This document shows positions 52,106-60,367 of a stretch of 64,000 nucleotides of DNA, one piece after another (within the stretch, counting starts at the first letter, position 1; each line of letters opens with the position of its first letter). Both the position numbers and the translations under genes were made by a program. A model generated the notes under the pieces. That model searched no databases, had not been told where the DNA came from, and worked only from the letters and a program-made list of their open reading frames with translations. Origin of the DNA: Noviluteimonas sp052115395 (GTDB lineage: Bacteria; Pseudomonadota; Gammaproteobacteria; Xanthomonadales; Xanthomonadaceae); the NCBI GenBank assembly GCA_052115395.1, contig JBFRGO010000004.1. One strand, given 5' to 3'.

Positions 52106-53070
52106 GCGCCCGCCGCCTTCCATGCGTACAACGCGAGCACATCGATTGCCTCGTCCCTGGCCGAGTCCGGAATCGACATCAGGCGCATTGCACGCATCGC
52201 GTCGACGACTGCGACGGCCTCCGCGCGAATCACCTCTCGAAGCGCGTGCTCGGTCAAACGCTGATCACCGATAATGGTGCCGACGTGGGACAGACGTTGA
52301 TAGTTGTCCATCAGTATTGGATCGAGGCGTGCGATCCGGGCCGCGGCTGCGACGCCATAAGCGACGACCGGGATGGCGACGATGACGGCAACCATGACCG
52401 CCACCACGGCCGTCACGACGGCTGCAACGATGGAAATCACCACAGCCATCCGAGTTGGGTCATAGATGCCGCGCGAAAGGAACTCGCGCGTCGCGGACAA
52501 GTCGTCGATGGTAGCCGCGGCCGATCCGTCGTTGAGCATCCCGAGCAGGCCGATGTCCTGCGCAGTGCGACGACGGTCGAGGTGCTGCCGCAACTCTGCG
52601 GCATTGTCCGAGAGGATCGTTTCGACGCGCTTCTGCAGGATCGAGGGCGCTGGACGATTGAGCATCCCCGCGGCTTCGAGCAGATTGAACAGATTAGTGT
52701 AGTCGCCGATTGCGATTGCGTGCTTGATATGTGGATCGGACAAGGCAACTGCGAGGCGAACCGACTCGTCCGAGAGGGTTCTATCCGAAGTGTCGAGCCC
52801 GCGACTTCGAAGGTAGTTCGCAGGATCTTCGGAAAGGGCGCGCCCTTGGGTGGCCGAGCGCATGGCGTCATGGATGGACGTCGCGATCGCATCCAACTGC
52901 GCCCAGAACTGCCTCGGCACGCCAGAGCGTTCAAGCGGTAGCGCAAAACGCAAGCTTCGCTTATTCGCGATGGCCACGCTGCCTGGCGTACCGAACAGTC
53001 GGTCGGTCGCGGCCGCCTGCGTCGCCGGAATCGACAACAGTGCCGCTTGAATGAAGGATCGCCGCTTCAT
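52102..53070 (-). CDS. Tat-signal protein with C-terminal membrane helix, unknown
   Basis: A 322-aa protein starting MKRRSFIQAALLSIPATQAA: RRSFIQ fits the twin-arginine motif, with AAA as the likely cleavage site. A mostly helical, charged domain (about residues 40-205) is followed by a very hydrophobic Val/Ala-rich segment (about 208-245) that should span the membrane. I recognise no family. It overlaps the radical SAM gene upstream and the PH-like gene downstream, each by ATGA, so all three are made together. If the radical SAM enzyme has a protein or peptide target, this is one candidate; that is inference. Confidence 0.6.
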   Translation of the reverse strand: MKRRSFIQAALLSIPATQAAATDRLFGTPGSVAIANKRSLRFALPLERSGVPRQFWAQLDAIATSIHDAMRSATQGRALSEDPANYLRSRGLDTSDRTLSDESVRLAVALSDPHIKHAIAIGDYTNLFNLLEAAGMLNRPAPSILQKRVETILSDNAAELRQHLDRRRTAQDIGLLGMLNDGSAAATIDDLSATREFLSRGIYDPTRMAVVISIVAAVVTAVVAVMVAVIVAIPVVAYGVAAAARIARLDPILMDNYQRLSHVGTIIGDQRLTEHALREVIRAEAVAVVDAMRAMRLMSIPDSARDEAIDVLALYAWKAAGA

Positions 53071-54092
53071 CGAGACTCCTTGGTGGCGCTGCCATAGGTA
53101 TCGAGCGCCGCTGCCATTGCATGGCGGGTCATCACTTCGGGGACGAACTCCGGATAGCGCTGCGTCAGCAGTGCGCGAAGGTCGTCTCGCTGATGCAGGA
53201 TCACGCAGGCCTGGCACTGATGAACAACGCCCTCGAGCAACTGGGGCGCCAAGTCAGGCAGCAGTCGTTCGATGATGGAATAAGGTCCATCGACCTTGAG
53301 CCAGTACTTGAGGAAGTCCTCTTCCTGCATGCGATAACGCGCAGCGAGGCCACCTTCCGAACACCGCCCAAGCTTCATCTCCGGGATGTGCTCGAAGGTC
53401 AGGCCGCAGCAGGCCGAGACCTCGTCGGCCGGCGTTATCACGATGTTGTTGAAGACCTGCGAACATCCCTTTCGAAGCGCCGCGAAGTCCGGCGCTTGAT
53501 GACGAGATGGCGCGCCGGCGTGGAACGGCATCCAGAAATTCGCCTGGATTCCGAAGTCGGAGCCGGATGCCAGCTTCACGATTCGTGGATCGGACCTGAG
53601 CGCTGATACGCACTGGCTGTCGTCAGTGTCCGTCTCGACCGTGACAAGCACGCGTACGCCTGCGTCGACCGCAGCTTCAGCCGCGTTGACCACTGCCTCA
53701 TGGCCAACCCATTGTTGATGATCGCGGCCGGTACTCAGGTTGAGTTCGGTCAATCCAGCTTCGGCAAGGCGTCTGCACGTGTCGCGTGCCCGCGCCAGGC
53801 GCTTCGCCCAGGAGCCATTGCTCACGATCCTTGTTTGCAGGCCGAGCGAGGTGCAGTGCGAAACGGATTCGATGAGCGCCTCCTTCAGCAAGAGAGGCTC
53901 GCCGCCACTGAAGACGACAATCCGCAGGCGCGGAAATGCCTCAGCAGCCTCCGAAATGCGTTTCCTGATGATGTCCCCATCGAGCTGCCCGCGCAGATGC
54001 GGACTGGATTCAAAGCAACACTGCTCACACGCCGCGGTGCAGCGATAAGTGCACAGAATGGTCAAGCTGGCTGGCGAAATGGTGAATGCCAC
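53067..54092 (-). CDS. Radical SAM protein with extra C-terminal cysteines
   Basis: A 341-aa radical SAM enzyme. The [4Fe-4S] motif is CTAACEQC (C18, C22, C25), with VFSGGEPLLL as the SAM-binding GGE. The C-terminal part has further clustered cysteines (RKGCSQVFNN, VSACCGLTF, GRCSEGG, HQCQACVILH), a SPASM/twitch-like pattern often seen in peptide- or cofactor-maturing enzymes. The start is GTG with AAGGAG seven bases upstream. First gene of the coupled operon. No precursor peptide is recognised upstream. Low GC relative to the neighbourhood hints at horizontal origin. Confidence 0.8.
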   Translation of the reverse strand: MAFTISPASLTILCTYRCTAACEQCCFESSPHLRGQLDGDIIRKRISEAAEAFPRLRIVVFSGGEPLLLKEALIESVSHCTSLGLQTRIVSNGSWAKRLARARDTCRRLAEAGLTELNLSTGRDHQQWVGHEAVVNAAEAAVDAGVRVLVTVETDTDDSQCVSALRSDPRIVKLASGSDFGIQANFWMPFHAGAPSRHQAPDFAALRKGCSQVFNNIVITPADEVSACCGLTFEHIPEMKLGRCSEGGLAARYRMQEEDFLKYWLKVDGPYSIIERLLPDLAPQLLEGVVHQCQACVILHQRDDLRALLTQRYPEFVPEVMTRHAMAAALDTYGSATKESR

Positions 54093-54222
54093 GACATGGC
54101 TCCTTGCCGACGTGCTTCGTTGTCACCCCTCGGCAAGACGCCGATCAATGGCAGCCGCCATCTCGCAGAAGATTCAGGCACCAGATAGGGTTCGAATCCC
54201 GCCGATGCCGTAGCATCGCCGC

Positions 54223-54639
54223 ATGATCACGACCCTGCTGCTCCTCGCCGCCACGGCGACCACCCCCACCGCATCCACCACGATCGCCGCGCCCACCACG
54301 ACCGCGATGCCCGTCGCCGTCGCGAAACTCGATTACGACGCCGCCAAGGCGCTCGCCGATCGCGACGAAGCCGCGATGTCGAAACTCTCCGCGGGCATGC
54401 TGCGCCGTTCGCAATCGGGCGTGCTCGATCGCGCCGCCGATTCGTGCCGCACGGAGGAGTCGCCGAAGTCCTTCGTCGTCGTCCTCGAACTCGATGCGCA
54501 GGGCCGGGTGACCAACCACTGGCGCAATGCGGAGACCGGCCTGGCCAAGTGCATGGACGACAAGCTCTCGCGCCAGATGTTCTACGTGCCGCAGACGGCG
54601 CCGTTCTACATCTCCTTCGAAGTCTCGTTCACCAAATGA
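54223..54639 (+). CDS. Hypothetical exported protein
   Basis: A 138-aa protein with a short signal (MITTLLLLAATATT) and a Thr/Ala-rich linker, then a compact domain with two cysteines (AADSCRTEESPKSFVVVLEL, GLAKCMDDKLSRQ) that may form a disulfide. The end of the domain (APFYISFEVSFTK) alternates hydrophobic residues like beta strands. No family recognised. Coupled to the next gene by ATGA. It is divergent from the radical SAM gene (130 bases between them). Confidence 0.6.
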   Translation: MITTLLLLAATATTPTASTTIAAPTTTAMPVAVAKLDYDAAKALADRDEAAMSKLSAGMLRRSQSGVLDRAADSCRTEESPKSFVVVLELDAQGRVTNHWRNAETGLAKCMDDKLSRQMFYVPQTAPFYISFEVSFTK

Positions 54640-54869
54640 CGATTGGCGAATACAAGCATCGGCCCAAGCCCGGCGCACGCGTCGGCATCGGGCTGCTGCT
54701 CATCGGTGTCGCGATGGCGGGCTGGGGGTTCTGGCAGATCGCCGAATTCATGCAGGCCAACGGCACGGCCGCGCCCTTCCGCGGGCGCGTCGTGCTGCAT
54801 GCGATGTTCGCGGTCCTCGGCGTCGTCGCGTTCCTGCGCGGCGTGCGCGCGCTGCTGGCCTCGCGCTGA
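54636..54869 (+). CDS. Small two-helix membrane protein
   Basis: A 77-aa protein with helices IGLLLIGVAMAGWGFWQIAE and VVLHAMFAVLGVVAFLRGVR. Unknown family. ATG overlaps the stop of the upstream gene. It converges on the glutaredoxin-fusion gene one base away. Confidence 0.55.
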   Translation: MTIGEYKHRPKPGARVGIGLLLIGVAMAGWGFWQIAEFMQANGTAAPFRGRVVLHAMFAVLGVVAFLRGVRALLASR

Positions 54870-54870
54870 C

Positions 54871-55794
54871 TCAGTACTTCGCGACGCCCGCTTCCACGTC
54901 CGCCCACGCATCGATGCCGCCGGCGATGTTGTAGACCTCGCGGAATCCCTGCTGACGGAAATGCTCCGCCGCCTGCGCGCTGCGATTGCCGTGATGGCAC
55001 AGGAAGGCGAGCGCGGTGTCTTTCGGCAGCGCGTCGATGGCTTCCAGGCCCGCATCGAGATTCAACACCTCGCCGCCGATCGCCGCGATCGCGCGCTCTT
55101 CGGACGGACGCACGTCGACGACGCGCAGCGTGCCGGCGTTGCGGCGTTCGATGGCTTCGGCCGGCGTCATCGATTTCACGGCCGGCGGCGCGTTCGGATT
55201 CTCGATGACCAGGCCGCGGCCGCGGGCGTCGTCGGCCCAATCGATGCGCAGGCCCTGCGCGCGGCGTGCGCCGGCCAGGTCGAATTCCACGCGGATGCCT
55301 TCGACGGTCGAAGTGATCGCATTCGGATCAGGCTGCGCCAGGTGCAGGCGCGTGCGGTATTGCGGATCGATGTCCATGCGGACGACGACGTCGCCGCCGG
55401 CATCGGTGATCGCGGTGCGCAGCATCTCGATGGCCGCTTGCCCGATGTGGATGGTCGGCGGCGTGCGATCCGGCGGCGGCAGGCCCAGCGCGCCGTGCAA
55501 TTCGCCGGAGTTCGCCATCTGCTCGATGATGTCGCTGCCGCCGACCAGCTCGCCGCCGATGTAGAGCTGCGGGATCGTCGGCCAGTCGCCGTAGAGCTTG
55601 ATGGCGTCGCGGATTTCGGGATCGGCCAGGACGTCGACGTGCTTGTAGTCGATGCCCAGGGAATTGAGCGCGCCCACGGCCTTCGCCGAGAAGCCGCATT
55701 GCGGCGCCTGCGGCTGTCCCTTCATGAACAGGACGATGCGGTTGTCCGCGAGCAACGTGTCGATGCGCGAGCGGAGGGCGGGGTCGAGGGACAT
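54871..55794 (-). CDS. grxD: Monothiol glutaredoxin (Grx4 type) fused to a rhodanese domain
   Basis: A 307-aa fusion. Residues 1-105 are a Grx4-type domain with CGFS (C33), WPTIPQLYIGGELVGGSDII and EMLANSGEL-like EQMANSGEL, a Fe-S carrier. Residues about 110-205 resemble the A-type/HesB fold by pattern (PTIHIGQAAIEMLRTAITDA) but lack its Fe-S cysteines. Residues about 210-307 are a rhodanese with active-site C266 in FLCHHGNRSAQAA. Such fusions are seen in Xanthomonadaceae. A role in Fe-S assembly plus sulfur transfer is inferred. Start at MSLDPALRSRI; longer frames are not supported. Confidence 0.88.
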   Translation of the reverse strand: MSLDPALRSRIDTLLADNRIVLFMKGQPQAPQCGFSAKAVGALNSLGIDYKHVDVLADPEIRDAIKLYGDWPTIPQLYIGGELVGGSDIIEQMANSGELHGALGLPPPDRTPPTIHIGQAAIEMLRTAITDAGGDVVVRMDIDPQYRTRLHLAQPDPNAITSTVEGIRVEFDLAGARRAQGLRIDWADDARGRGLVIENPNAPPAVKSMTPAEAIERRNAGTLRVVDVRPSEERAIAAIGGEVLNLDAGLEAIDALPKDTALAFLCHHGNRSAQAAEHFRQQGFREVYNIAGGIDAWADVEAGVAKY

Positions 55795-55855
55795 GGGGCG
55801 TTCCGGAACTGCTGGGGGGAGCCGCCATTGTAATCCTTGGGGCAAGATGCTCCCC

Positions 55856-56632
55856 ATGACCGATCTCGTCGCTCCCCGCCGCGTCCCGCGCCGCCCGCAC
55901 GTCTGGGCGTGGTGCCTGGTGGCGTCGCAGGCGCTGGTCGCGTGGCTGTGGTGGCGTTTCGGCTGGCAGGTGGGGCTGCCGGCGATGATCGCCTCGCATG
56001 CCCCCTTCTGGTGGGCGACGATGGTGCCGGACTCGGCCCTGTTCAGCCCCGTGTTGCGGCGCCTGCCGACCGACGCGCCCGTCGCCTGGCTGACGATCGA
56101 CGATGGCCCCTCGCCGGACACCCTCGCGGTGCTCGACGTGCTCGATGCCTTCGATGCGAAGGCCACCTTCTTCCTGGTCGGCGATCGCGCCCGCGCGCAG
56201 CCGGAGCTCGTGCGCGAAATCGCGCGACGCGGCCATGGCATCGGCAACCACAGCGCGACGCACCCGCAGGCCTGGTTCTGGGCGCTGCCGCCCACGCGCA
56301 TGCGCGAAGAAATCGAACGCACGCAAGCCACCTTGCGCGAACTCACCGGCACCACGCCGCAGTGGTTCCGCGCGGTGGTCGGCATGGCCAATCCCTTCGT
56401 CGCCGCGGTGTTGAAGGCGCAGGGCATGACGCGCGTGGCGTGGAGTGCGCGCGGTTACGACGCCTTCGCCTCCGATCCCGAGCGCGTCGCCGATCGCATC
56501 GAAGGCCAGCTTTCACCGGGCGCGATCGTCTTGCTGCATGAAGGCGCGAAACACGGGCGCAATGTCGAAACCCTGCGCGCGGTACTCGAACGCCTGCAGG
56601 CGCGCGGTTATCGCGCCGTGCTTCCGCGCTAG
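55856..56632 (+). CDS. Polysaccharide deacetylase family protein
   Basis: A 258-aa NodB-homology protein. Two helices at the N-terminus (about 15-60) put it in the membrane, followed by the deacetylase domain: TIDDGPSPDTLAVLDVLDAF (catalytic Asp pair), HGIGNHSATHPQAWFW (metal His), RAVVGMANPFV in place of the usual RPPxG, and LLHEGAKHGR. The motif order fits, but substitution of the RPP loop suggests a divergent substrate. Start at 55856, with 55847 possible. Its stop overlaps that of the convergent methyltransferase gene (CTAG). Confidence 0.82.
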   Translation: MTDLVAPRRVPRRPHVWAWCLVASQALVAWLWWRFGWQVGLPAMIASHAPFWWATMVPDSALFSPVLRRLPTDAPVAWLTIDDGPSPDTLAVLDVLDAFDAKATFFLVGDRARAQPELVREIARRGHGIGNHSATHPQAWFWALPPTRMREEIERTQATLRELTGTTPQWFRAVVGMANPFVAAVLKAQGMTRVAWSARGYDAFASDPERVADRIEGQLSPGAIVLLHEGAKHGRNVETLRAVLERLQARGYRAVLPR

Positions 56633-57315
56633 TCGCGCGCCGCGACGATGCGCCAATTGTTGAAGGGCGTGTTGCCGTAGAGCGGCGTGAACGTCGCACG
56701 CAGGCCGGCGCGCTCGAACCGCGCACGCAGATCATCGGCTTCCGGGTAGGACCGGGGCGCCGACGGCATCCAATGCACGATGCGCGAGAACACATCCACG
56801 CGCCGCGTCGTGCGTGCACGCACGCTGCCATCGTCCAGCCCGGTGCGGATCACGAGTTTCCCGCCGGGCGCAAGGCACGCGATGGCGCTTTCGACAATCG
56901 CGCCCTGCGCCTGCGCCGGAACGAACTGCAGCACGTCGAGCACCGCGACGCTGCCGGTGTGCGCAGGCATGCCATCGGCGAGGTCGACGACATCGAACAC
57001 AGCGTCCTGCAAACCCGCGCGCGCTGCGCCGCGCTTGGCCTGTGCGATCTTCGGCGCATCGATGTCCACGCCGCGGTAGGGCATCGACAGTCCGTTGGTG
57101 CGCAACGCATGCGCAAGCAGGCCGATGCCGCAGCCCAGGTCGAGCACCGGCGCCGACGTACCACGCAGCGCATCGATCACGCCCGGATACAAGGGATCGG
57201 TCCGCAACTTCACGCGCGAGTAGTAGTACAGCGAACGATTGCCGTACCAACGATCCGGCAGGAAAGCCCGTGCGATGCGCAGCGCGTCCGCCGCCGGCAG
57301 CGCCGCGTCGTTCAT
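56629..57315 (-). CDS. Class I SAM-dependent methyltransferase
   Basis: A 228-aa enzyme. The SAM-binding loop is VLDLGCGIGLLAHAL, followed by GVDIDAPKIAQAK, VFDVVDLADG and LAPGGKLVIRTGL (post-III). The substrate is not predictable. The ATG overlaps the SGNH hydrolase stop (ATGA). Last gene of an alaA-SGNH-methyltransferase operon, and convergent with the deacetylase gene. Confidence 0.82.
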   Translation of the reverse strand: MNDAALPAADALRIARAFLPDRWYGNRSLYYYSRVKLRTDPLYPGVIDALRGTSAPVLDLGCGIGLLAHALRTNGLSMPYRGVDIDAPKIAQAKRGAARAGLQDAVFDVVDLADGMPAHTGSVAVLDVLQFVPAQAQGAIVESAIACLAPGGKLVIRTGLDDGSVRARTTRRVDVFSRIVHWMPSAPRSYPEADDLRARFERAGLRATFTPLYGNTPFNNWRIVAARD

Positions 57316-57926
57316 TGCGCGAGCAGCTTGCGTGCGACGGGGAGCGCGAGTTGCGTCCACGTCGTATACATCGCGCCGTCGGGGTGCAGGCCATCTTCGG
57401 CGACCTGCGTGGCGTTCGCGCGGCTCGCCGGGGTGATGTCGACGTACGCGACGCCGTGCGCCTGCGCGATCTCACGCGCGGCGGCATTGAATGCGTCGAT
57501 CTCTTCGGAGACGTTCACGCGTTCGCGCGCTTCGGTTTTCGCGAAGGGCGTGACGCCCCAATCGGGAATGCTCACCACCAGCACGCGGTCGGCGCGGCCG
57601 TTCGCGAAGCCGATCGCGCGCGCCAGCAACGCGCGGAATTCGCTGCGGTAGTCCACCACCGTGCGCCCGCGATACTGGTTGTTCACGCCGATGAGCAGCG
57701 AGACCAGGTCCCAATGGCCGAGCGGTTCGGCGGCGTCGATCGCCGCGTTGAGTTCGTCGGTGGTCCAGCCGGTGGTCGCGATGATGCGCGGATCGCGCAG
57801 GCCGATCTTTTCCTCGCGCAGCGCGCGCGCAAGCTGGACCGGCCAGCGCAGGGCGGGATCGACGCCTTCGCCGATCGTGTAGCTGTCGCCGAGCGCGAGG
57901 TACCGCATGCCGGCGAGCTTGCGCAT
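57312..57926 (-). CDS. SGNH/GDSL hydrolase family protein
   Basis: A 204-aa esterase-like protein. Block I is YLALGDSYTIGEGVDPALRW (catalytic Ser), block III LLIGVNNQYRGR (GxNNxxRG) and block V EDGLHPDGAMY (Asp and His). No signal peptide, so cytoplasmic unless the start is further upstream. MRKLAGM at 57926 overlaps the aminotransferase stop by one base; MRYLALGDS at 57908 is an alternative start. The substrate is unknown. Confidence 0.82.
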   Translation of the reverse strand: MRKLAGMRYLALGDSYTIGEGVDPALRWPVQLARALREEKIGLRDPRIIATTGWTTDELNAAIDAAEPLGHWDLVSLLIGVNNQYRGRTVVDYRSEFRALLARAIGFANGRADRVLVVSIPDWGVTPFAKTEARERVNVSEEIDAFNAAAREIAQAHGVAYVDITPASRANATQVAEDGLHPDGAMYTTWTQLALPVARKLLAQ

Positions 57927-59173
57927 CAGGCCACCGCGCTGCGCTGGGCGCCTGCGCTTTCGGCGCGCCGGGACAGGACGCGCTCGATGCGCGCGAACAC
58001 CTCGCGCAACACCGGCGCTTCGGGCAACAGCGTCACGCGGAAATGATTGCGGAAGGGCACGTTGAAACTCGAGCCGGGCACGATCAGGACATCTTCGCGT
58101 TCCAGCATTTCCAGCGCGAAGGCGTGGTCGTCGAACCCTTGCGCCGCATCGCCCACGACGGCGGGGAATCCGTAGAGCGCACCTTGCGGCGCGACCAGCG
58201 AAAGGTGCTCGCTCGCTTCGCAACATTCGATCAGCGCCTGGCGCGTGGCATGCAAACGCCCACCGGGCGCGGTGAGCGCGTGGATCGTGTCCACGCCGTG
58301 CAAAGCGTGCTCGATCGCGAATTGCCCCGGCACGTTCGCGCACAGGCGCAGCGCACCGAGCAGGTCCATCGCGTGGTGGAAGTCGCCGCTGGCGAGCGGA
58401 TCGCCGCTGAGCACCGCCCAGCCCACGCGCCATCCGCAGGCGCGATGCACCTTCGACAAGCCGCCGAACGACAGGCAGGGCAGGTCGCCGGCAAGCGGTG
58501 CGAGCGGCTGGAAGGTCGCCTCGTCGTAGAGGATCTCGTCGTAGATCTCGTCGGACATCAACAACAGCTGATGCTTGGCGGCGATGGCGACGATGCGTTC
58601 GAGCAGTTCGCGCGGATAGCTCGCGCCGGTCGGGTTGTTCGGATTGATCAGCACGATCGCGCGGGTGCGCGGCGAAACGAGCTTCGCGATCTCTTCCGGG
58701 TCGGGCAGGAAGCCGTTCTCCGGGAGGCATCGGTAATAGACCGGCCGGCCATCGTTGAGGATCGTCGCCGCCGACCACAGCGGATAGTCGGGCGAGGGCA
58801 GCAGCACTTCATCGCCGGGATTGAGCAGCGCGCGCAGGCTCAGGTCGATCAGTTCGCTCACGCCGTTGCCGACGAACACGCGCTCGGGCGAGGCATTGGG
58901 CGTGCCGCGCTGGCGATGGAACTGCGCGATCGCCTCGCGCGCGGCGGGTAGGCCCTGTTGGTGCGTATAGGGATCGGTCTGCGCGATCCCGTCGGCGATC
59001 GCACGCTGGAGGTGTTCGGGCGCGCGGAACCCGAAGGCGCCCGGGTTGCCGATATTGAGTTTCACCAGCGTGCGGCCCTGGGCCTCCAGTTCGCGGGCGC
59101 GTCGCGCCAGCTCACCGCGGATCTCGTATCGGACTTCGGACAGGCGTTCGCGGGTCTTCAGGCGCAGGGACAT
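57926..59173 (-). CDS. Pyridoxal-phosphate aminotransferase, AlaA-like
   Basis: A 415-aa class I/II aminotransferase. VKLNIGNPGAFGFRAPEHLQ, YTHQQGLPAAREAIAQFHRQ, GVSELIDLSLRALLNPGDEV and INPNNPTGASYPRELLERIV give a match to AlaA/YfbQ alanine transaminases. The PLP Lys is in FGGLSKVHRACGWRVGW, and SSFNVPFRNHFRVTLLP is the C-terminal substrate loop. Probably converts pyruvate and glutamate to alanine. Start at MSLRLKTRERLSEVRYEIRG (59173) or 59182. First gene of the operon. Confidence 0.88.
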   Translation of the reverse strand: MSLRLKTRERLSEVRYEIRGELARRARELEAQGRTLVKLNIGNPGAFGFRAPEHLQRAIADGIAQTDPYTHQQGLPAAREAIAQFHRQRGTPNASPERVFVGNGVSELIDLSLRALLNPGDEVLLPSPDYPLWSAATILNDGRPVYYRCLPENGFLPDPEEIAKLVSPRTRAIVLINPNNPTGASYPRELLERIVAIAAKHQLLLMSDEIYDEILYDEATFQPLAPLAGDLPCLSFGGLSKVHRACGWRVGWAVLSGDPLASGDFHHAMDLLGALRLCANVPGQFAIEHALHGVDTIHALTAPGGRLHATRQALIECCEASEHLSLVAPQGALYGFPAVVGDAAQGFDDHAFALEMLEREDVLIVPGSSFNVPFRNHFRVTLLPEAPVLREVFARIERVLSRRAESAGAQRSAVA

Positions 59174-59227
59174 CGGCGGCATTCGGGAAAACGTGGAGGC
59201 ACGCAAGCCTACCAGCACCGGGAGCGC

Positions 59228-59233
59228 TAGAAT
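59228..59233 (+). promoter_or_regulatory. Possible -10 element of rsgA
   Basis: TAGAAT sits seven bases before ATG 59241. Transcription starting at the usual distance would begin at or next to this ATG, so a leaderless seven-codon frame (59241-59264) is possible ahead of rsgA. Confidence 0.35.
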
Positions 59234-59260
59234 CCGTGCGATGACGACCCACACCCGCCC

Positions 59261-60367
59261 GTGACCCCCGCCCTGCGCGCCATCGGCTGGCCTTATGCCG
59301 CGCAGGTGGAAGACGCGGCCTGGCGGGAAACGTTTGCAGCGCATCCGCAGGCGCGCCCGGCGCGCGTGACCGAGCAGCACCGCACCGGGTATGTGGTCGC
59401 CGAAGGCCCGGACACCGGCTTCAAGGCCGAGTCCCCACCCGAGTGGCAGCGCGCCTCCAGCTATCGCAAGGGCGGCATCGCCCCGGAAGACCGCGCGGCC
59501 GTCGGGGATTGGGTGTTGCTGGAAGGCAAGCGCATCGTCGCGCTGCTGCCGCGCCACACGGCGATCAAGCGCGGCGCGGCGGGCGAGCATTACAAGCAGC
59601 AATTGATCGCGGCCAACATCGATACGGTGTTCGTCGTGTGCGGGCTCGACGCGGACTTCAATCCGCGGCGCATCGAACGTTACCTCGTGCTCATCGGCGG
59701 CAGCGGCGTGGTGCCCGTCGTCGTGCTCACCAAGGCCGACAAGGCGCTGGCCGAAGACGCGAACGCGATCGACGATGCACGCGCTGCGCTCGAAGGCGTC
59801 CTGCAGGGCGTGCAGGTCGTGCCCGTGAATGCCAAGGATCCCGACAGCGTCGCCGCGCTGATGCCCTGGCTGGGCGCGGGGCAGAGCATCGTGCTCGTCG
59901 GTTCCTCCGGCGCGGGCAAGTCCACGGTCACCAACACGCTGTTGGGCGTGGAGAAGATGAAGACCGGCGAAGTCCGCGAAAGCGACTCGCGCGGCCGCCA
60001 TACCACCACGCATCGCGCCTTGATCCCGCTGCCGTCGGGCGCGTGCATGATCGACACGCCGGGCATGCGCGAACTCAAGCCGACGGGCGAAGAGGATGTC
60101 GCGGAAAACTTCGGCGACATCGAAGCGCTGGCCGAACAGTGCCGGTTCCGCGATTGCCAACATGCGAAGGAACCGGGCTGCGCAGTGCGCGCGGCGATCG
60201 AAGCCGGCACGCTGGATCCTGCGCGCTTCGCCAATTTCCTCAAGCTGCGCGGCGAGGTCGCCGGTGCGGCGAACCAGCTCGCCACGCGCCTGAACCAGAA
60301 GGCGAACGACAAGGTGCAGAACAAGGCCTTGTACAAACGCATCGACGACAAATACGGACGCCACTGA
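59261..60367 (+). CDS. rsgA: Ribosome small subunit-dependent GTPase A
   Basis: GTPase that releases late 30S assembly factors and checks subunit maturation. In the 368-aa circularly permuted GTPase the G4 (VLTKADKAL) precedes G1 (GSSGAGKSTVTNTLLG) and G3 (IDTPGMREL). The C-terminal zinc knuckle reads EQCRFRDCQHAKEPGC. The GTG start overlaps the stop of a seven-codon frame beginning at 59241, and there is no good ribosome site, so coupling is possible. Length 368 aa is typical. Overlaps the next start by one base. Confidence 0.93.
   Translation: MTPALRAIGWPYAAQVEDAAWRETFAAHPQARPARVTEQHRTGYVVAEGPDTGFKAESPPEWQRASSYRKGGIAPEDRAAVGDWVLLEGKRIVALLPRHTAIKRGAAGEHYKQQLIAANIDTVFVVCGLDADFNPRRIERYLVLIGGSGVVPVVVLTKADKALAEDANAIDDARAALEGVLQGVQVVPVNAKDPDSVAALMPWLGAGQSIVLVGSSGAGKSTVTNTLLGVEKMKTGEVRESDSRGRHTTTHRALIPLPSGACMIDTPGMRELKPTGEEDVAENFGDIEALAEQCRFRDCQHAKEPGCAVRAAIEAGTLDPARFANFLKLRGEVAGAANQLATRLNQKANDKVQNKALYKRIDDKYGRH

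Noticed and set aside
54188..54200. GGGTTCGAATCCC, identical to a tRNA T-arm core, possibly a tRNA or an attachment-site remnant beside the low-GC operon
   Set aside because: The outer T-stem pairs do not match, no anticodon or D arm and no CCA can be drawn around it, no integrase is near, and no intact tRNA copy is found at the other end of the low-GC stretch.
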